64,000 nt of DNA from Zhengella sedimenti (lineage in GTDB: Bacteria; Pseudomonadota; Alphaproteobacteria; Rhizobiales; Rhizobiaceae), in contig NZ_JBKFFP010000001.1 of assembly GCF_046506625.1 (NCBI RefSeq), positions 682,001 to 746,000 of the forward strand, written 5' to 3'. Shown one piece after another: positions 16,065 through 24,942 of the stretch. The notes below the pieces were generated by a model that was given only the letters and a program-made list of their open reading frames with translations, was not told where the DNA came from and ran no database searches. The translations under genes were made by a program, and so were the position numbers. Each line of letters starts with the position of its first letter. The stretch's first letter is position 1.

Positions 16065-18086
16065 TCAGGATGAAAGCCGGACGGCATTGCGGATGGGCAG
16101 GGACCCCGCCGCCTGATCCCGCGAGCAGGACAGCCAGGCCGTGGCCCAGGACCGGCCGGCGAGCCCGGCGGTCAGATCGGCCGGGACAGGCTTGCTGAAC
16201 AGGTAGCCCTGTCCGATAAGCGGTCCCTTGGCGGCCAGAAGGGCCGCTATGCCGGCGGTTTCGATGCCCTCCGCCGTCACGCCGAGGCCCAACTTGTCTG
16301 CAATGCCGATCATCGTGTCGACGATGACGGTGCTTTCGCGGGTCCGGCCGAAATCACGGATGAAGGACTGGTCGACCTTGAGGCGGGTGAAGGGGACCCG
16401 GGTGAGAAGCGAAAGCGACGAATAACCGGTCCCGAAATCGTCGATGGCGATGGAAATGCCCATGTCGCGCAGGCATTCCAGCCGCCAGATGACGGCCTCG
16501 ATATCCTTGATGAGCGCATTCTCGGTGATTTCCAGTTCCAGCCGCCCGGGCGGCAGGCCGGTTCTTGCCAGGATGCCGGCGACCATGGTGGGAAAGGCCG
16601 GATCGTGAAGCTGGACCGGCGAGACGTTCACCGCCACGAACGGGCCGTCCCTGCCCCAGGACAGCGCCGTTTCGCAAGCCTGGCGCAGGACCTCCTCGCC
16701 GATGGCGCCGATCTGGCCGAACTCCTCGGCAAGGCCGATGAATTCGTCGGGCCGGACCAGACCCTCGGAAGGCCTGCGCCAGCGTGCCAGTGCCTCGAAA
16801 CCGGCCGTAAGCCCCGTGCGCAGATCGACAAGCGGCTGGAAATGGCATTCGATCTCGCCACGCGCGACGGCGCGGTCGAGGTCGCGGATCCGCTCGTTGC
16901 GCTGCCGGAATTCGTCGCTGATCTCGTCATTGAACCAGCCGACGGCAATGTCCGTGCCCTTTTCGGCGGTTTCCAGGCCATGACCGCTGTTCCGCAGCAG
17001 CGCAACGGCGTTGGCGCCTTGCCGTGCAATCGCCGCGCCGGCCTGGATGCGCAGCCGGATCTCGTTGCCGGAGAGCACATAGGGCTTGAGCAGGGCGGAG
17101 AGTACGTCGCGCACATCATGCTGGGTGGCCGCCAGGCTGCCGGAACATCTCGTCCGGAAGGCAAAGGTATCGGCGCTCATGCGCGAGACCTCGACCTCGT
17201 CCATGTCATGAAAACGGTCGGCGATCATGCGCACCAGCGCGGCATCGGAACTGGTCTCGTCGTCAGCCAGATGGCGATCGAGGTCGACCAAGCGAACCTG
17301 GCCCAGCGCGAAGGTTGCGGCTGAATCCATCGCGGCAAGGGCCTCATCGACGTCTGCGAGGAACTTGCCCGGGCGCGCCAGGCCGGTCACCGGATCGAAG
17401 CGCAGGAGGCGTTCGATGCGGGCTTCGTTCTCCATCTGCTCGGTGATGTCCAGCGCCACGCCGACGAGGCGGGCATTGCGCTTGCCCGAGCCGGGAACGA
17501 GGTTGCCCATGGAATGCACCCAGCGGACGGATCCGTCGCAGGTGATGACGCGATGGCGAAGGTTGTAGGGCTTGCGCCCTCCCGACTGGATCGTTTCGAG
17601 GATGGCCCGTTCGCTCTCCCGGATATCGTCGGGATGGCGACTGGACCGGAACTCTTCCATCGTCAGCTGGTGGCCGCGTGGCAGGCCAAGCCGGCTGACA
17701 AGTTCCGAAGACGTGTAGGCGAGCGTCTGCTGGCCATTGGCCAGATCGATTTCCCAGACGCCGCCGCGCGCAGTGGTGAGCGCGAGTTCAAGACGCCGCT
17801 CGCTCTCCAGGGAAGCGTCGTAGGCGGCGGTCATGCGGTTCCAGGCATGTCTCAGCGTCGCGTAGATGAGAAGGGCGGAGACGGTGACGAACAGCCATCC
17901 CTTGTAGGTCTGGAAGCGCGAATAGTCTTCAAAGGCGGGTGCAACGGTGACCAGAAGCCGGTCGCTCAGCAATATCCAGAGTACACTTCCGATGGCATAA
18001 CTGAACGTGAAGAGGAAGGGCAGATGATGAAACATCTGTCCGGTCCGTCCGAGCAGGCTTGATTTCTTCCATTTCAAGAAAGGCAT
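16065..18086 (-). CDS. Membrane PAS-GGDEF(degenerate)-EAL protein, probable c-di-GMP phosphodiesterase
   Basis: A 673-aa protein with two N-terminal membrane segments (about residues 22-42 and 62-82), a PAS domain (about 95-220, with HPDD), a GGDEF-like domain whose active site reads RMSADTF instead of RLGGDEF, and an EAL domain (about 400-650). EAL residues are intact: FEALARW, NVSP, EITE, DDFGTGYSS, LKVDQ, AEGIE, GQGY. This predicts hydrolysis, not synthesis, of c-di-GMP. It is last on the strand of a signalling cluster of two kinases, an oxoamine synthase and a REC-GGDEF-EAL regulator. Confidence 0.9.
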   Translation of the reverse strand: MPFLKWKKSSLLGRTGQMFHHLPFLFTFSYAIGSVLWILLSDRLLVTVAPAFEDYSRFQTYKGWLFVTVSALLIYATLRHAWNRMTAAYDASLESERRLELALTTARGGVWEIDLANGQQTLAYTSSELVSRLGLPRGHQLTMEEFRSSRHPDDIRESERAILETIQSGGRKPYNLRHRVITCDGSVRWVHSMGNLVPGSGKRNARLVGVALDITEQMENEARIERLLRFDPVTGLARPGKFLADVDEALAAMDSAATFALGQVRLVDLDRHLADDETSSDAALVRMIADRFHDMDEVEVSRMSADTFAFRTRCSGSLAATQHDVRDVLSALLKPYVLSGNEIRLRIQAGAAIARQGANAVALLRNSGHGLETAEKGTDIAVGWFNDEISDEFRQRNERIRDLDRAVARGEIECHFQPLVDLRTGLTAGFEALARWRRPSEGLVRPDEFIGLAEEFGQIGAIGEEVLRQACETALSWGRDGPFVAVNVSPVQLHDPAFPTMVAGILARTGLPPGRLELEITENALIKDIEAVIWRLECLRDMGISIAIDDFGTGYSSLSLLTRVPFTRLKVDQSFIRDFGRTRESTVIVDTMIGIADKLGLGVTAEGIETAGIAALLAAKGPLIGQGYLFSKPVPADLTAGLAGRSWATAWLSCSRDQAAGSLPIRNAVRLSS

Positions 18087-18231
18087 TCTCTCAGGCCCTG
18101 GTTTTTTGTCACGTCCTGGAAGCCTAGAGTTTCAAAGACTGAAAAAAGCCTAACGCCCGATGCCGAGTATTTGCAGGCGGGCGGCCCGTCTCGGCTGCAG
18201 GCCTTGCCATGCAGCCACGACGGGTCCGGCA

Positions 18232-20094
18232 TCATTGGCCGCCGTAGACGAACCGGCTGATGAAATCCCGGGCGTCCCGCGCGGTCAGGGGGCGGCTGAA
18301 CAGGTAGCCCTGTCCTTCGCGGCATCCCTGTCCGATCACCGCACGGAGCTGGCTTTCCGTCTCGATCCCCTCGGCCGTGGTGCCAACGCCGATGTTCCGG
18401 CTCAGATTGATGATGGCCTCGACGATGGCCGCGTCGGAGACGTTGTTCTCAAGGCCCTGGACGAAACGGCGGTCGATCTTGATCTTGTCGAACTGGAAGT
18501 TCTTCAGATAGGCAAGCGATGAATACCCGGTTCCAAAGTCGTCCATCGACACCCGCACACCCAGTTCACGAATGGCCTGAAGGGTCTGGACGTTCTTGCC
18601 CTCGTTGCCGAGCAAGGCGGATTCGGTGATTTCCAGTTCCAAGCGCTTGGGGTCGAGCCCGGAAGCGGCGAGCGCGTTGATCAGGGTGGACAGGAGCGAC
18701 GGGCTTTCGAACTGGTGCGGCGACAGGTTGACGGCCACCTTGATGTCGTCCGGCCAGGTCCTGGCCTCCTTGCAGGCTTCACGCAGCACCCATGCGCCGA
18801 GCTGGTTGATCAGTCCGGTTTCCTCGGCCAGCGGAATGAAGATTTCCGGCGACATGAGGCCGCGGGTCGGGTGGGGCCAGCGGATCAATGCCTCGAAGCC
18901 GGTGATCTCCCTGCTGCCGATGTCGATCAGCGGCTGGTAGAAGAGCTCGAACTGCGAGTGCTGGACCGCGAGGCGCAGATCGCTCTCCAGCTGGCGCTTT
19001 TCTTCCTGTTCCTCCAGCATTCGCGCCTCGAAGAGGACCGCCCCGCCCCGGCCATTGCTCTTGGCATGATACATCGCCAGATCGGCGCCCTTGATCAGGC
19101 CGTCGAGATCGGAGGAAAAATGCGAGGCGCGGGCAACGCCGCAACTGGCGCCGATATTGATCGTCGTCCCTTCGACCTGGAACGGCTTTCCCAGTTCGCG
19201 TACCAGCATTTCCGCCAGTTCCATCGAGGCTTCGGGCTGCGAAGCGAAACGGGTGATGACAGCGAACTCGTCGCCGCCCAGGCGGGCAATGTCGAAATGT
19301 TCGGGAACGAGGCCGCGGATGCGCTCGCCCACGGTTCGCAAGAGCTTGTCGCCGGTAGCGTGGCCGAACAGGTCGTTGACAGCCTTGAAACCGTCGAGGT
19401 CGATGAAAAGAAGCGCGGGCTCGAGATCGTTGACCGGCATTTCGTCAATGGCATGGTGCAGGGCATCGCGAAAACCCTGACGGTTGAGCAGTTCGGTCAG
19501 CGAGTCGTGATAGGCGAGGAAGTGCAGTTTCTCCTCGGACACCTTGCGGCGGCTGGTCTCCGAACGGAGCGCACTCTCGCGATCAGTCAGGGTGCGGTTC
19601 AGTTCCTCCGTGCGCGCTTCCAGCGACCGCGTGGAAAGGGTCTTCCTGTCATGCGCCTTCTTGGCCTCGACCTGGCTGTTGATGCGTGCGATGGCGACGG
19701 CGAAATCGACAGGCTTGGTGACATAGTCGTTGGCACCGAGGTTCAGGCTCTCGACAACGTCCTCGCTCTGGCTCTTCGCGGTCACCATGATGACCGGAAG
19801 CTCGGTGCTGGTGAAGCGCTCGCGGACGCGCCGCAGCACCTCGTTACCGCTGAGATCCGGCATCATGATGTCGAGCAGGATGACATCGAATACCTGGTTT
19901 TCGACCTGCGTGAGCGCTTCCTGTCCGCAGGCCGCCTCGACCACCTCGAAGCCCCGGCGAACCAGGCGGCGGGTGAGGATGTCGCGGTTGTCGGCAACAT
20001 CGTCGACGACGAGGATGCGCGGCGCCGGTTCGGCTTGTGAACCCGGCATCTCATGCATGTCAGCGGTTATCTGGTGTGCTGCTGCGGTATTCAT
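18232..20094 (-). CDS. Response regulator REC-GGDEF-EAL
   Basis: A 620-aa cytoplasmic regulator. The receiver domain (about 25-145) has the acidic pair VVDD, phospho-acceptor Asp in LLDIMMPD, MVTAKS and the conserved Lys in VTKP. A coiled-coil linker follows, then an intact GGDEF domain (LGGDEF near 270) and an intact EAL domain (FEALIRW, NLSPHQ, EITES, DDFGTGYSS, AEGIE, GQGY). It could both make and degrade c-di-GMP under control of phosphorylation. It lies 71 bp after a histidine kinase gene of the same strand that lacks its own receiver, so it is the natural output partner. Confidence 0.92.
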   Translation of the reverse strand: MNTAAAHQITADMHEMPGSQAEPAPRILVVDDVADNRDILTRRLVRRGFEVVEAACGQEALTQVENQVFDVILLDIMMPDLSGNEVLRRVRERFTSTELPVIMVTAKSQSEDVVESLNLGANDYVTKPVDFAVAIARINSQVEAKKAHDRKTLSTRSLEARTEELNRTLTDRESALRSETSRRKVSEEKLHFLAYHDSLTELLNRQGFRDALHHAIDEMPVNDLEPALLFIDLDGFKAVNDLFGHATGDKLLRTVGERIRGLVPEHFDIARLGGDEFAVITRFASQPEASMELAEMLVRELGKPFQVEGTTINIGASCGVARASHFSSDLDGLIKGADLAMYHAKSNGRGGAVLFEARMLEEQEEKRQLESDLRLAVQHSQFELFYQPLIDIGSREITGFEALIRWPHPTRGLMSPEIFIPLAEETGLINQLGAWVLREACKEARTWPDDIKVAVNLSPHQFESPSLLSTLINALAASGLDPKRLELEITESALLGNEGKNVQTLQAIRELGVRVSMDDFGTGYSSLAYLKNFQFDKIKIDRRFVQGLENNVSDAAIVEAIINLSRNIGVGTTAEGIETESQLRAVIGQGCREGQGYLFSRPLTARDARDFISRFVYGGQ

Positions 20095-20129
20095 CTGTGT
20101 CCGCCCTCTGATCCAACCTGTCTACTTAG

Positions 20130-20139
20130 ACTAATTAGT
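20130..20139. promoter_or_regulatory. Palindrome ACTAATTAGT upstream of the REC-GGDEF-EAL gene
   Basis: A perfect 10-bp palindrome in the AT-rich 71-bp gap between the kinase gene and the REC-GGDEF-EAL gene. Related CTAA/TTAG palindromes occur upstream of the oxoamine synthase (23073-23082) and the porin (24943-24956). It could be a shared operator or simply an AT-rich promoter element. Confidence 0.25.
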
Positions 20140-20165
20140 ATTTGTTGATTTAGCGTTATCGTAAT

Positions 20166-21581
20166 TTAGGCTGCCTTGGACGTTTCATGACTTTCCCCGG
20201 ATTCCACCGGCTGCGGTTGCTGCATCGTTTCGATATGCGCCGGGATGTCGATGGTGAACTGGGTTCCCTCGCCCGGACGGCTCGCGACCGTGATTTCGCC
20301 GCCGAGCAGGATGGCGAACTTCCGCGTGATCGCCAGTCCGATCCCGGTCCCGCCGAAACGCTTGGAAATCGACGCATCGGCCTGGATATAGCTCTGGAAG
20401 AGTTTCGGCAGGACATCCGGCGCGATGCCGATGCCGGTATCGGTGACCACCGCATGGAAGCGGTCATCGGCGAGGCTGCGCTCGATGTTCAGTTTCATGG
20501 TCACGGTGCCTGATTTGGTGAACTTGCCGGCGTTGCTGAGCAGGTTGATGAGCATCTGCCGCAACTTGGTCCTGTCGGTGCGCAGACGCGCCTCGCGATG
20601 CGGGCAGTCGATGTCGAAACGGTTTCCGTTCTTGACCACCAGGGGAAACGCGCTGGCGACGACCTCGTCGATCAGTTCGCCGAGGGTGAATTCCGAGACA
20701 TCCACGGCGTTGACGTCGTTGACGATCTTGTCGGAGTCGAGCACTTCGGAGACAAGCGACAGAAGATGTTTGCCGGCCTTGTTGATGCGGACCAGGTCCT
20801 TGATGGCCTGATCGTTGCCATCCTTCGCGTCGCTCGCGTCATCGAGAAGAATTTCGGAATAGCCGATGATGACATTGAGCGGCGTGCGCAGTTCATGGCT
20901 CATCTTCGAGAAGAAAAGCGAACGGTGATGACTGACTTCCTCGGAAACGGCGCGCGCCTTTTCCAGTTCCTCCATGGTGGACCTGAACCGTTCGGCCTCG
21001 TGCTGGAGTTCGCTGCGCAGGGCGATGATGCGGGCATAATAGAGCGCCATCCACGACATGTAGACCGTGGCCGCCACGATCGACAGCCAGCTCAGTATTT
21101 GCAGGTCCTCGACCGGAACCGTGTTGGGAAGCCCGTTACGGATCAGGAAGGTCAGGAAGACGCCGACAATGGCCGTGAACAGGCCGATGACCAGCCAGGT
21201 GTTCTTTGAAAGATAGAAGAAGCCGAGCAGCAGGCTGACGATCAGCCATGGCAGGAACGGCGAGCTGAACCCGCCATAATGATAGGTTCCGAAAAGGGAG
21301 ACCGCGGCCAGGCCGACGAAGGAAAGCAGCGAGGAGATCATCATGCTGCCGGTGTACTTGAGCACGAAGGTGAGCAGCAGGAAGCTGTAGATGCCCGCCA
21401 CCATGACCTCGAGCTGATAGTTCACCTCGGGCGACACGATGTAGAGGTAGATCGCCATGGGCTGGGCAATCATGGGTCCGAAAAGATGGGTGAACACGAA
21501 GATCCGCGCCATCTCGATATTGGTGCGGCCGCGAATGTTCTTCGGCACGAACCAGTTGACCAGCCTGTTGTCCATCATCAT
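20166..21581 (-). CDS. Membrane sensor histidine kinase (multi-helix sensor, downstream of the synthase)
   Basis: A 471-aa kinase. The N-terminal 185 residues form about six membrane helices with the motif YHYGGFSSPFLPW at 100-112. HisKA follows (SHELRTPL, phospho-acceptor H229), then HATPase_c with NLLSNAGKFT, DTGIGIA and GGTGIGLAI. There is no receiver domain. The start at 21581 (three consecutive Met) follows GGAG. Multi-helix sensors fused directly to HisKA are also found in the CqsS/LqsS kinases that detect alpha-hydroxyketones. The gene lies between the oxoamine synthase and a REC-GGDEF-EAL gene on one strand. Ligand not known. Confidence 0.9.
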   Translation of the reverse strand: MMMDNRLVNWFVPKNIRGRTNIEMARIFVFTHLFGPMIAQPMAIYLYIVSPEVNYQLEVMVAGIYSFLLLTFVLKYTGSMMISSLLSFVGLAAVSLFGTYHYGGFSSPFLPWLIVSLLLGFFYLSKNTWLVIGLFTAIVGVFLTFLIRNGLPNTVPVEDLQILSWLSIVAATVYMSWMALYYARIIALRSELQHEAERFRSTMEELEKARAVSEEVSHHRSLFFSKMSHELRTPLNVIIGYSEILLDDASDAKDGNDQAIKDLVRINKAGKHLLSLVSEVLDSDKIVNDVNAVDVSEFTLGELIDEVVASAFPLVVKNGNRFDIDCPHREARLRTDRTKLRQMLINLLSNAGKFTKSGTVTMKLNIERSLADDRFHAVVTDTGIGIAPDVLPKLFQSYIQADASISKRFGGTGIGLAITRKFAILLGGEITVASRPGEGTQFTIDIPAHIETMQQPQPVESGESHETSKAA

Positions 21582-21625
21582 CGTTCTGCTCCGATCCCCC
21601 GCCGGATCCCCCCGGCACAAAGAAA

Positions 21626-21652
21626 GGGCGCCGGCCCGGCCGGCGCCCTTTT
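21626..21652 (-). terminator. Hairpin terminator after the oxoamine synthase gene
   Basis: GGGCGCCGG-N5-CCGGCGCCC is a perfect 9-bp GC stem flanked by A- and T-runs. It begins four bases after the synthase stop codon and ends before the kinase gene at 21581. Reading leftward, the stem is followed by TTTCTTT. It probably separates or attenuates transcription between synthase and kinase. Confidence 0.75.
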
Positions 21653-21655
21653 CCG

Positions 21656-23005
21656 TCACACGGCCGCGCGCAGCGGCATTTCGTCGTAACCGGCATCGAG
21701 CCGGGCCTGGGCAATGCGCATGGCGGCGCCCATCTTGTCGGCCGCAGCCGTCACCTCGTCGTCCGAATGGGTCGCCATGACCTGCATGCGGAACCGGGCC
21801 AGGCCCTTGCCCACGGCGGGGAACTCCACGAGGTTGGCGATCAGGCCGACATCGGGGAGCGCGCGCGCGGTCATGCGCGCCAGCGCCTCGTCGCCGGTCT
21901 TCACAGCCACGATGGCCGAGGGGTCGCCGTAGAAATCCATGCCGCGGTCCTTGAGCTGCGTGCGCAGGGACAGGATGTTCTCCATCAGGTCGCGGCGCAG
22001 TTGCGCGCCTTCCGCCGAGCGGACGATTTCCAGCGCCTTGCTGACAATGGCCACCTGGACCGGCGACAGGGCGTTGGTGAAGGTGCAGCTCGGGCTGTAG
22101 AACCGCAGGTATTCCTTGACCGCGCGGCTGTTGGTGGCGACGAAGCCGCCGTTCGAGCCGAAGGTCTTGGAGAAGCTGCCCATCACCAGGTCGACCTTGC
22201 CGAGCATGTTCTGGATGCCGATGTGACCCGTCCCGTCGCTGCCCAGGCAGCCGAGGTCATGCGCCACGTCGACCATGAGAACGGCGTCATATTCGTGCGC
22301 GAGTTCCTGGAGCGCGGCGATGTCCGGCGTGTCGCTGTCCATGGAGAACAGGCTCTCGGTCACCAGCATGATGGCGCCCTCGCGGTCGCGCTGGCGGATG
22401 GCCCGCAGGCGGTCGCGGCAATGCTCGACATCGTTGTGGCGGAAGAGGGAAACGTTTCGTGTCGCCGCCTGGGCGCCGGTCTGGAGGCAGGCATGGGCCA
22501 GGGCATCCATCACGATGTGGTCATGGGAGCGGACAAGGCCCTTGATGACGCCGAAGCCGGCAGACCATCCGGTGGCGAACAGGATGGCATGATCCATGTG
22601 CAGGAAATCGGCGATTTCCCTTTCCAGCCGTACCGAGCTGGAGATGTTGCCGACAAGCGCCGACGATCCCGCCGAGTGGACGCCGTAGACGCCGATGGCA
22701 TCGTGGGCGGCCTGGTGGATGGCCGGATGCGCCGACAGGCCGAGATAGTCCTGCGAGGCGAAGTTGACGCCCGTCGACAGGCGCCCGGCGTCGTCGCGCA
22801 CCGAACAGGTGGACGCCGGTCCGGTCTCGGTTGCGCGGCCGAAGGGCCAGGTCCCCGACTGGCGGCGCGTGTCCTGCCAGTCGAAGAACCTCTCGCAACG
22901 ACCCAGCAGGTCGCTGCCCTCCATGACCCTGAAATCACGCATGCTTCCCTGGAGGGCCGCTTCCGGTACGCCGTCAATCGTATGCTGGTTGGTCATTGTC
23001 GCCAT
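21656..23005 (-). CDS. Alpha-oxoamine synthase family PLP enzyme, candidate CqsA/LqsA-type signal synthase
   Basis: A 449-aa fold-type I PLP enzyme of the family holding ALA synthase, KBL, serine palmitoyltransferase and the autoinducer synthases CqsA/LqsA. Visible are NFASQDYLGLS near 81, GNISSSVRLEREIADFL, ESLFSMDSDTPDI near 217, PLP ligands D246 and H249 in VDVAHDLG, and the Schiff-base Lys K280 in SFSKTFG. These enzymes condense an acyl-CoA with an amino-acid-derived carbon. The usual Glu/Asp after the first Asp is Val here, unlike biosynthetic members. It sits between two membrane kinases with the same sensor type, which favours a signal-molecule synthase. Sphingoid-base or other lipid synthesis remains possible. 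The start may be the ATG at 22996. Confidence 0.85.
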   Translation of the reverse strand: MATMTNQHTIDGVPEAALQGSMRDFRVMEGSDLLGRCERFFDWQDTRRQSGTWPFGRATETGPASTCSVRDDAGRLSTGVNFASQDYLGLSAHPAIHQAAHDAIGVYGVHSAGSSALVGNISSSVRLEREIADFLHMDHAILFATGWSAGFGVIKGLVRSHDHIVMDALAHACLQTGAQAATRNVSLFRHNDVEHCRDRLRAIRQRDREGAIMLVTESLFSMDSDTPDIAALQELAHEYDAVLMVDVAHDLGCLGSDGTGHIGIQNMLGKVDLVMGSFSKTFGSNGGFVATNSRAVKEYLRFYSPSCTFTNALSPVQVAIVSKALEIVRSAEGAQLRRDLMENILSLRTQLKDRGMDFYGDPSAIVAVKTGDEALARMTARALPDVGLIANLVEFPAVGKGLARFRMQVMATHSDDEVTAAADKMGAAMRIAQARLDAGYDEMPLRAAV

Positions 23006-23263
23006 CCCCGTTTTCTTTGTTGATACGCTTACTTAAGCCGGGGAAAGGAAAATCTCGGTAAATTCAAACGTTACTAAATTAGATAGTTGGACTATTGGTG
23101 AATCTCTTGTAAACGGCAATTGGTGATGGAAAACTGGGGTCAAAGATACTTCTTCTGCCGCACCGGAGTGTCCAGTGCGGCAGGGCATGATCAAAAGCCA
23201 TCTCTGTCCGGTTCGTGATTGCGCGCGGGGCAAGACCTGCCATTCAGTCCTGCCGGGCCGGCC
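23006..23263. promoter_or_regulatory. AT-rich promoter region of the oxoamine synthase gene
   Basis: 258 bp between the sensor kinase gene and the synthase gene. It contains an AT-rich stretch (23055-23125) with the palindrome-like ACTAAATTAG at 23073-23082, and a perfect 9-bp hairpin at 23155-23183. No gene is apparent. The composition contrasts with the GC-rich surroundings and suits a regulated promoter. Confidence 0.45.
23155..23183. terminator. Perfect hairpin between kinase and synthase genes
   Basis: CTGCCGCAC and GTGCGGCAG pair perfectly around an 11-base loop, 81 bp downstream of the kinase stop codon. Neither side has a strong T-run, so it could be a weak terminator, an mRNA-stability element, or part of an untranslated leader. 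Confidence 0.4.
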
Positions 23264-24715
23264 TCAGGCAGCGGTGGCCACCATGGCGCCATTGTCCGCC
23301 GCCGCGGCTTCATCCGTTCCGGCGGTGTGCCCGCCAACCTGCCAGCGGGCCGGGATCGTGACCGTGAACGCGCTTCCCCGGCCCAGCTCGCTTTCCGCCG
23401 AAAGCGAACAGCCCATGGCCTCGGCAAGCCGGTAGGTGATGGTCAGGTTGAGCCCCGTTCCGCCATATTTGCTCTGCGAGGCGTCGCGCGTGTCGAGCAG
23501 GTTGTGGAAGAGGGTCTTGAGGCGTTCGGGCGCCATGCCCTTGCCGGAGTCGCGGATTTCCACCGCATAGATCTTGCCGGCATCCGTTTCGCGGGAAGAG
23601 CACGTCACCGTGATCAGGCCGCGCTCGGTGTTCTCGCCGGCGTTGCGGAGGATCGCGTCGAACACCTGGACAAGGCGTTCCTTGTCCGTCTCGACGTCAT
23701 CGACGCCGGGTTCGATGTAGAATTCGAGGGTGTTGCCGTTTGCGGTGATCACCTGACGGGCGTCTTCCATGGCGACGGAAACCAGATCGGCGAGACGGCA
23801 TGTCTCCTGGCGGAACTGCATTCGGCCGGCCTCGATCTTGGAAAGGTCGAGGATCATGTTGATGAGGCGCAGCAGGTATTGGCCGGCATCGTGGATCTTC
23901 TCGACGTCCCTGGTCATCTGCTTGTCGCCCAGGTCGATCGCATCCTCCTTGAGGATCTGGCTGTATCCGATGACGGCATTGAGCGGCGTGCGCAGTTCAT
24001 GGCTCATGCGCGCCAGGAATTCCGCCTTCATCCGGCCCACGCGGTCAGCCTTGGCCACGGCCTGGCGCAATTCGTCGGACGCATGGCGCCTGCGGCGGAC
24101 TTCGTTTTCAAGTTCCACGCCGGCATCGAAGATGCGCGAATAGTAGATCGCCATGGTCGCGACATAGGCGAAGCAGGCCACTGTGGAGACGAGCCCCAGG
24201 CTCGTCATCGCATAGGCCGGAACATCGTTGGCCGGCGGCGCCATGAAGATGTATGCCACGAGGAAGGTGGAAAAGCAGAGCGAGAAGATCAGCAGCAGCG
24301 TGGACTGCAGGCGCTGTTCCCCGCCGATGTAGAAAAATGACAGCAGCGGGATGATGAGCACCCAGGGCAGAGTGGGCGATGCAACGCCGCCATTGTGATA
24401 GCAACTCCAGAAGATGCAGAAGTTCAGGTTCAGCACCGACGTGATCACAAGCCGGTCATAGTCGAACCCTGCCCTGAGCAGGAAGGGAAAGACCCAGAAA
24501 CCCGTGATCGAGACCGACAGCCAGAAAGTGTCCATGCCGGGCGTCGGGTCCACAAGGAAAAGCGCAAGCGGAACCGTGTTGCCAAGGATCGGACCCATCG
24601 TGTGGCTGATCAGGAACATGCGCGCCTGGTTATAGGCTTCACGATCCATTTTCAGATCCTGGGGGATGAAGTAATCCACCAGTGCCATGTAGCTTTTCGC
24701 AATCTTTTCGAACAT
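23264..24715 (-). CDS. Membrane sensor histidine kinase (multi-helix sensor, upstream of the synthase)
   Basis: A 483-aa kinase paralogous in its sensor to the one at 20166-21581. It has about six membrane helices in residues 30-195 and the shared motif YHNGGVASPTLPW at 106-118. HisKA has SHELRTPL with H239; HATPase_c has LRNAGENTERG, IRDSGKGM and YGGTGLNLT. The N-box lacks the usual Lys-Phe after the Asn. The start at 24715 is chosen by homology to the other kinase (both begin near an F-[IV]-P motif). No receiver is fused, so signal output must be in trans. Confidence 0.88.
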   Translation of the reverse strand: MFEKIAKSYMALVDYFIPQDLKMDREAYNQARMFLISHTMGPILGNTVPLALFLVDPTPGMDTFWLSVSITGFWVFPFLLRAGFDYDRLVITSVLNLNFCIFWSCYHNGGVASPTLPWVLIIPLLSFFYIGGEQRLQSTLLLIFSLCFSTFLVAYIFMAPPANDVPAYAMTSLGLVSTVACFAYVATMAIYYSRIFDAGVELENEVRRRRHASDELRQAVAKADRVGRMKAEFLARMSHELRTPLNAVIGYSQILKEDAIDLGDKQMTRDVEKIHDAGQYLLRLINMILDLSKIEAGRMQFRQETCRLADLVSVAMEDARQVITANGNTLEFYIEPGVDDVETDKERLVQVFDAILRNAGENTERGLITVTCSSRETDAGKIYAVEIRDSGKGMAPERLKTLFHNLLDTRDASQSKYGGTGLNLTITYRLAEAMGCSLSAESELGRGSAFTVTIPARWQVGGHTAGTDEAAAADNGAMVATAA

Positions 24716-24942
24716 GCCCTGAACCCGCCTGTCATGCCCCTGTGGGGATCCCCGCCAGCCGAGAAACCCCTCCGGCCGGCCTTCCAACTGCGGAAAACTT
24801 TAGCGAAGACTGATTTTATTTGGGTTAAACCTGCGCCGGGAACGGGCCTGTCGCGGGCAGCGCCCTTGCGTTGGCCCGGCCGGCGCCGCGAGGTAGGCCC
24901 GGGCCTTTCCGCTTGAAATTTACGGCTTTGCTGATCCAGTTA

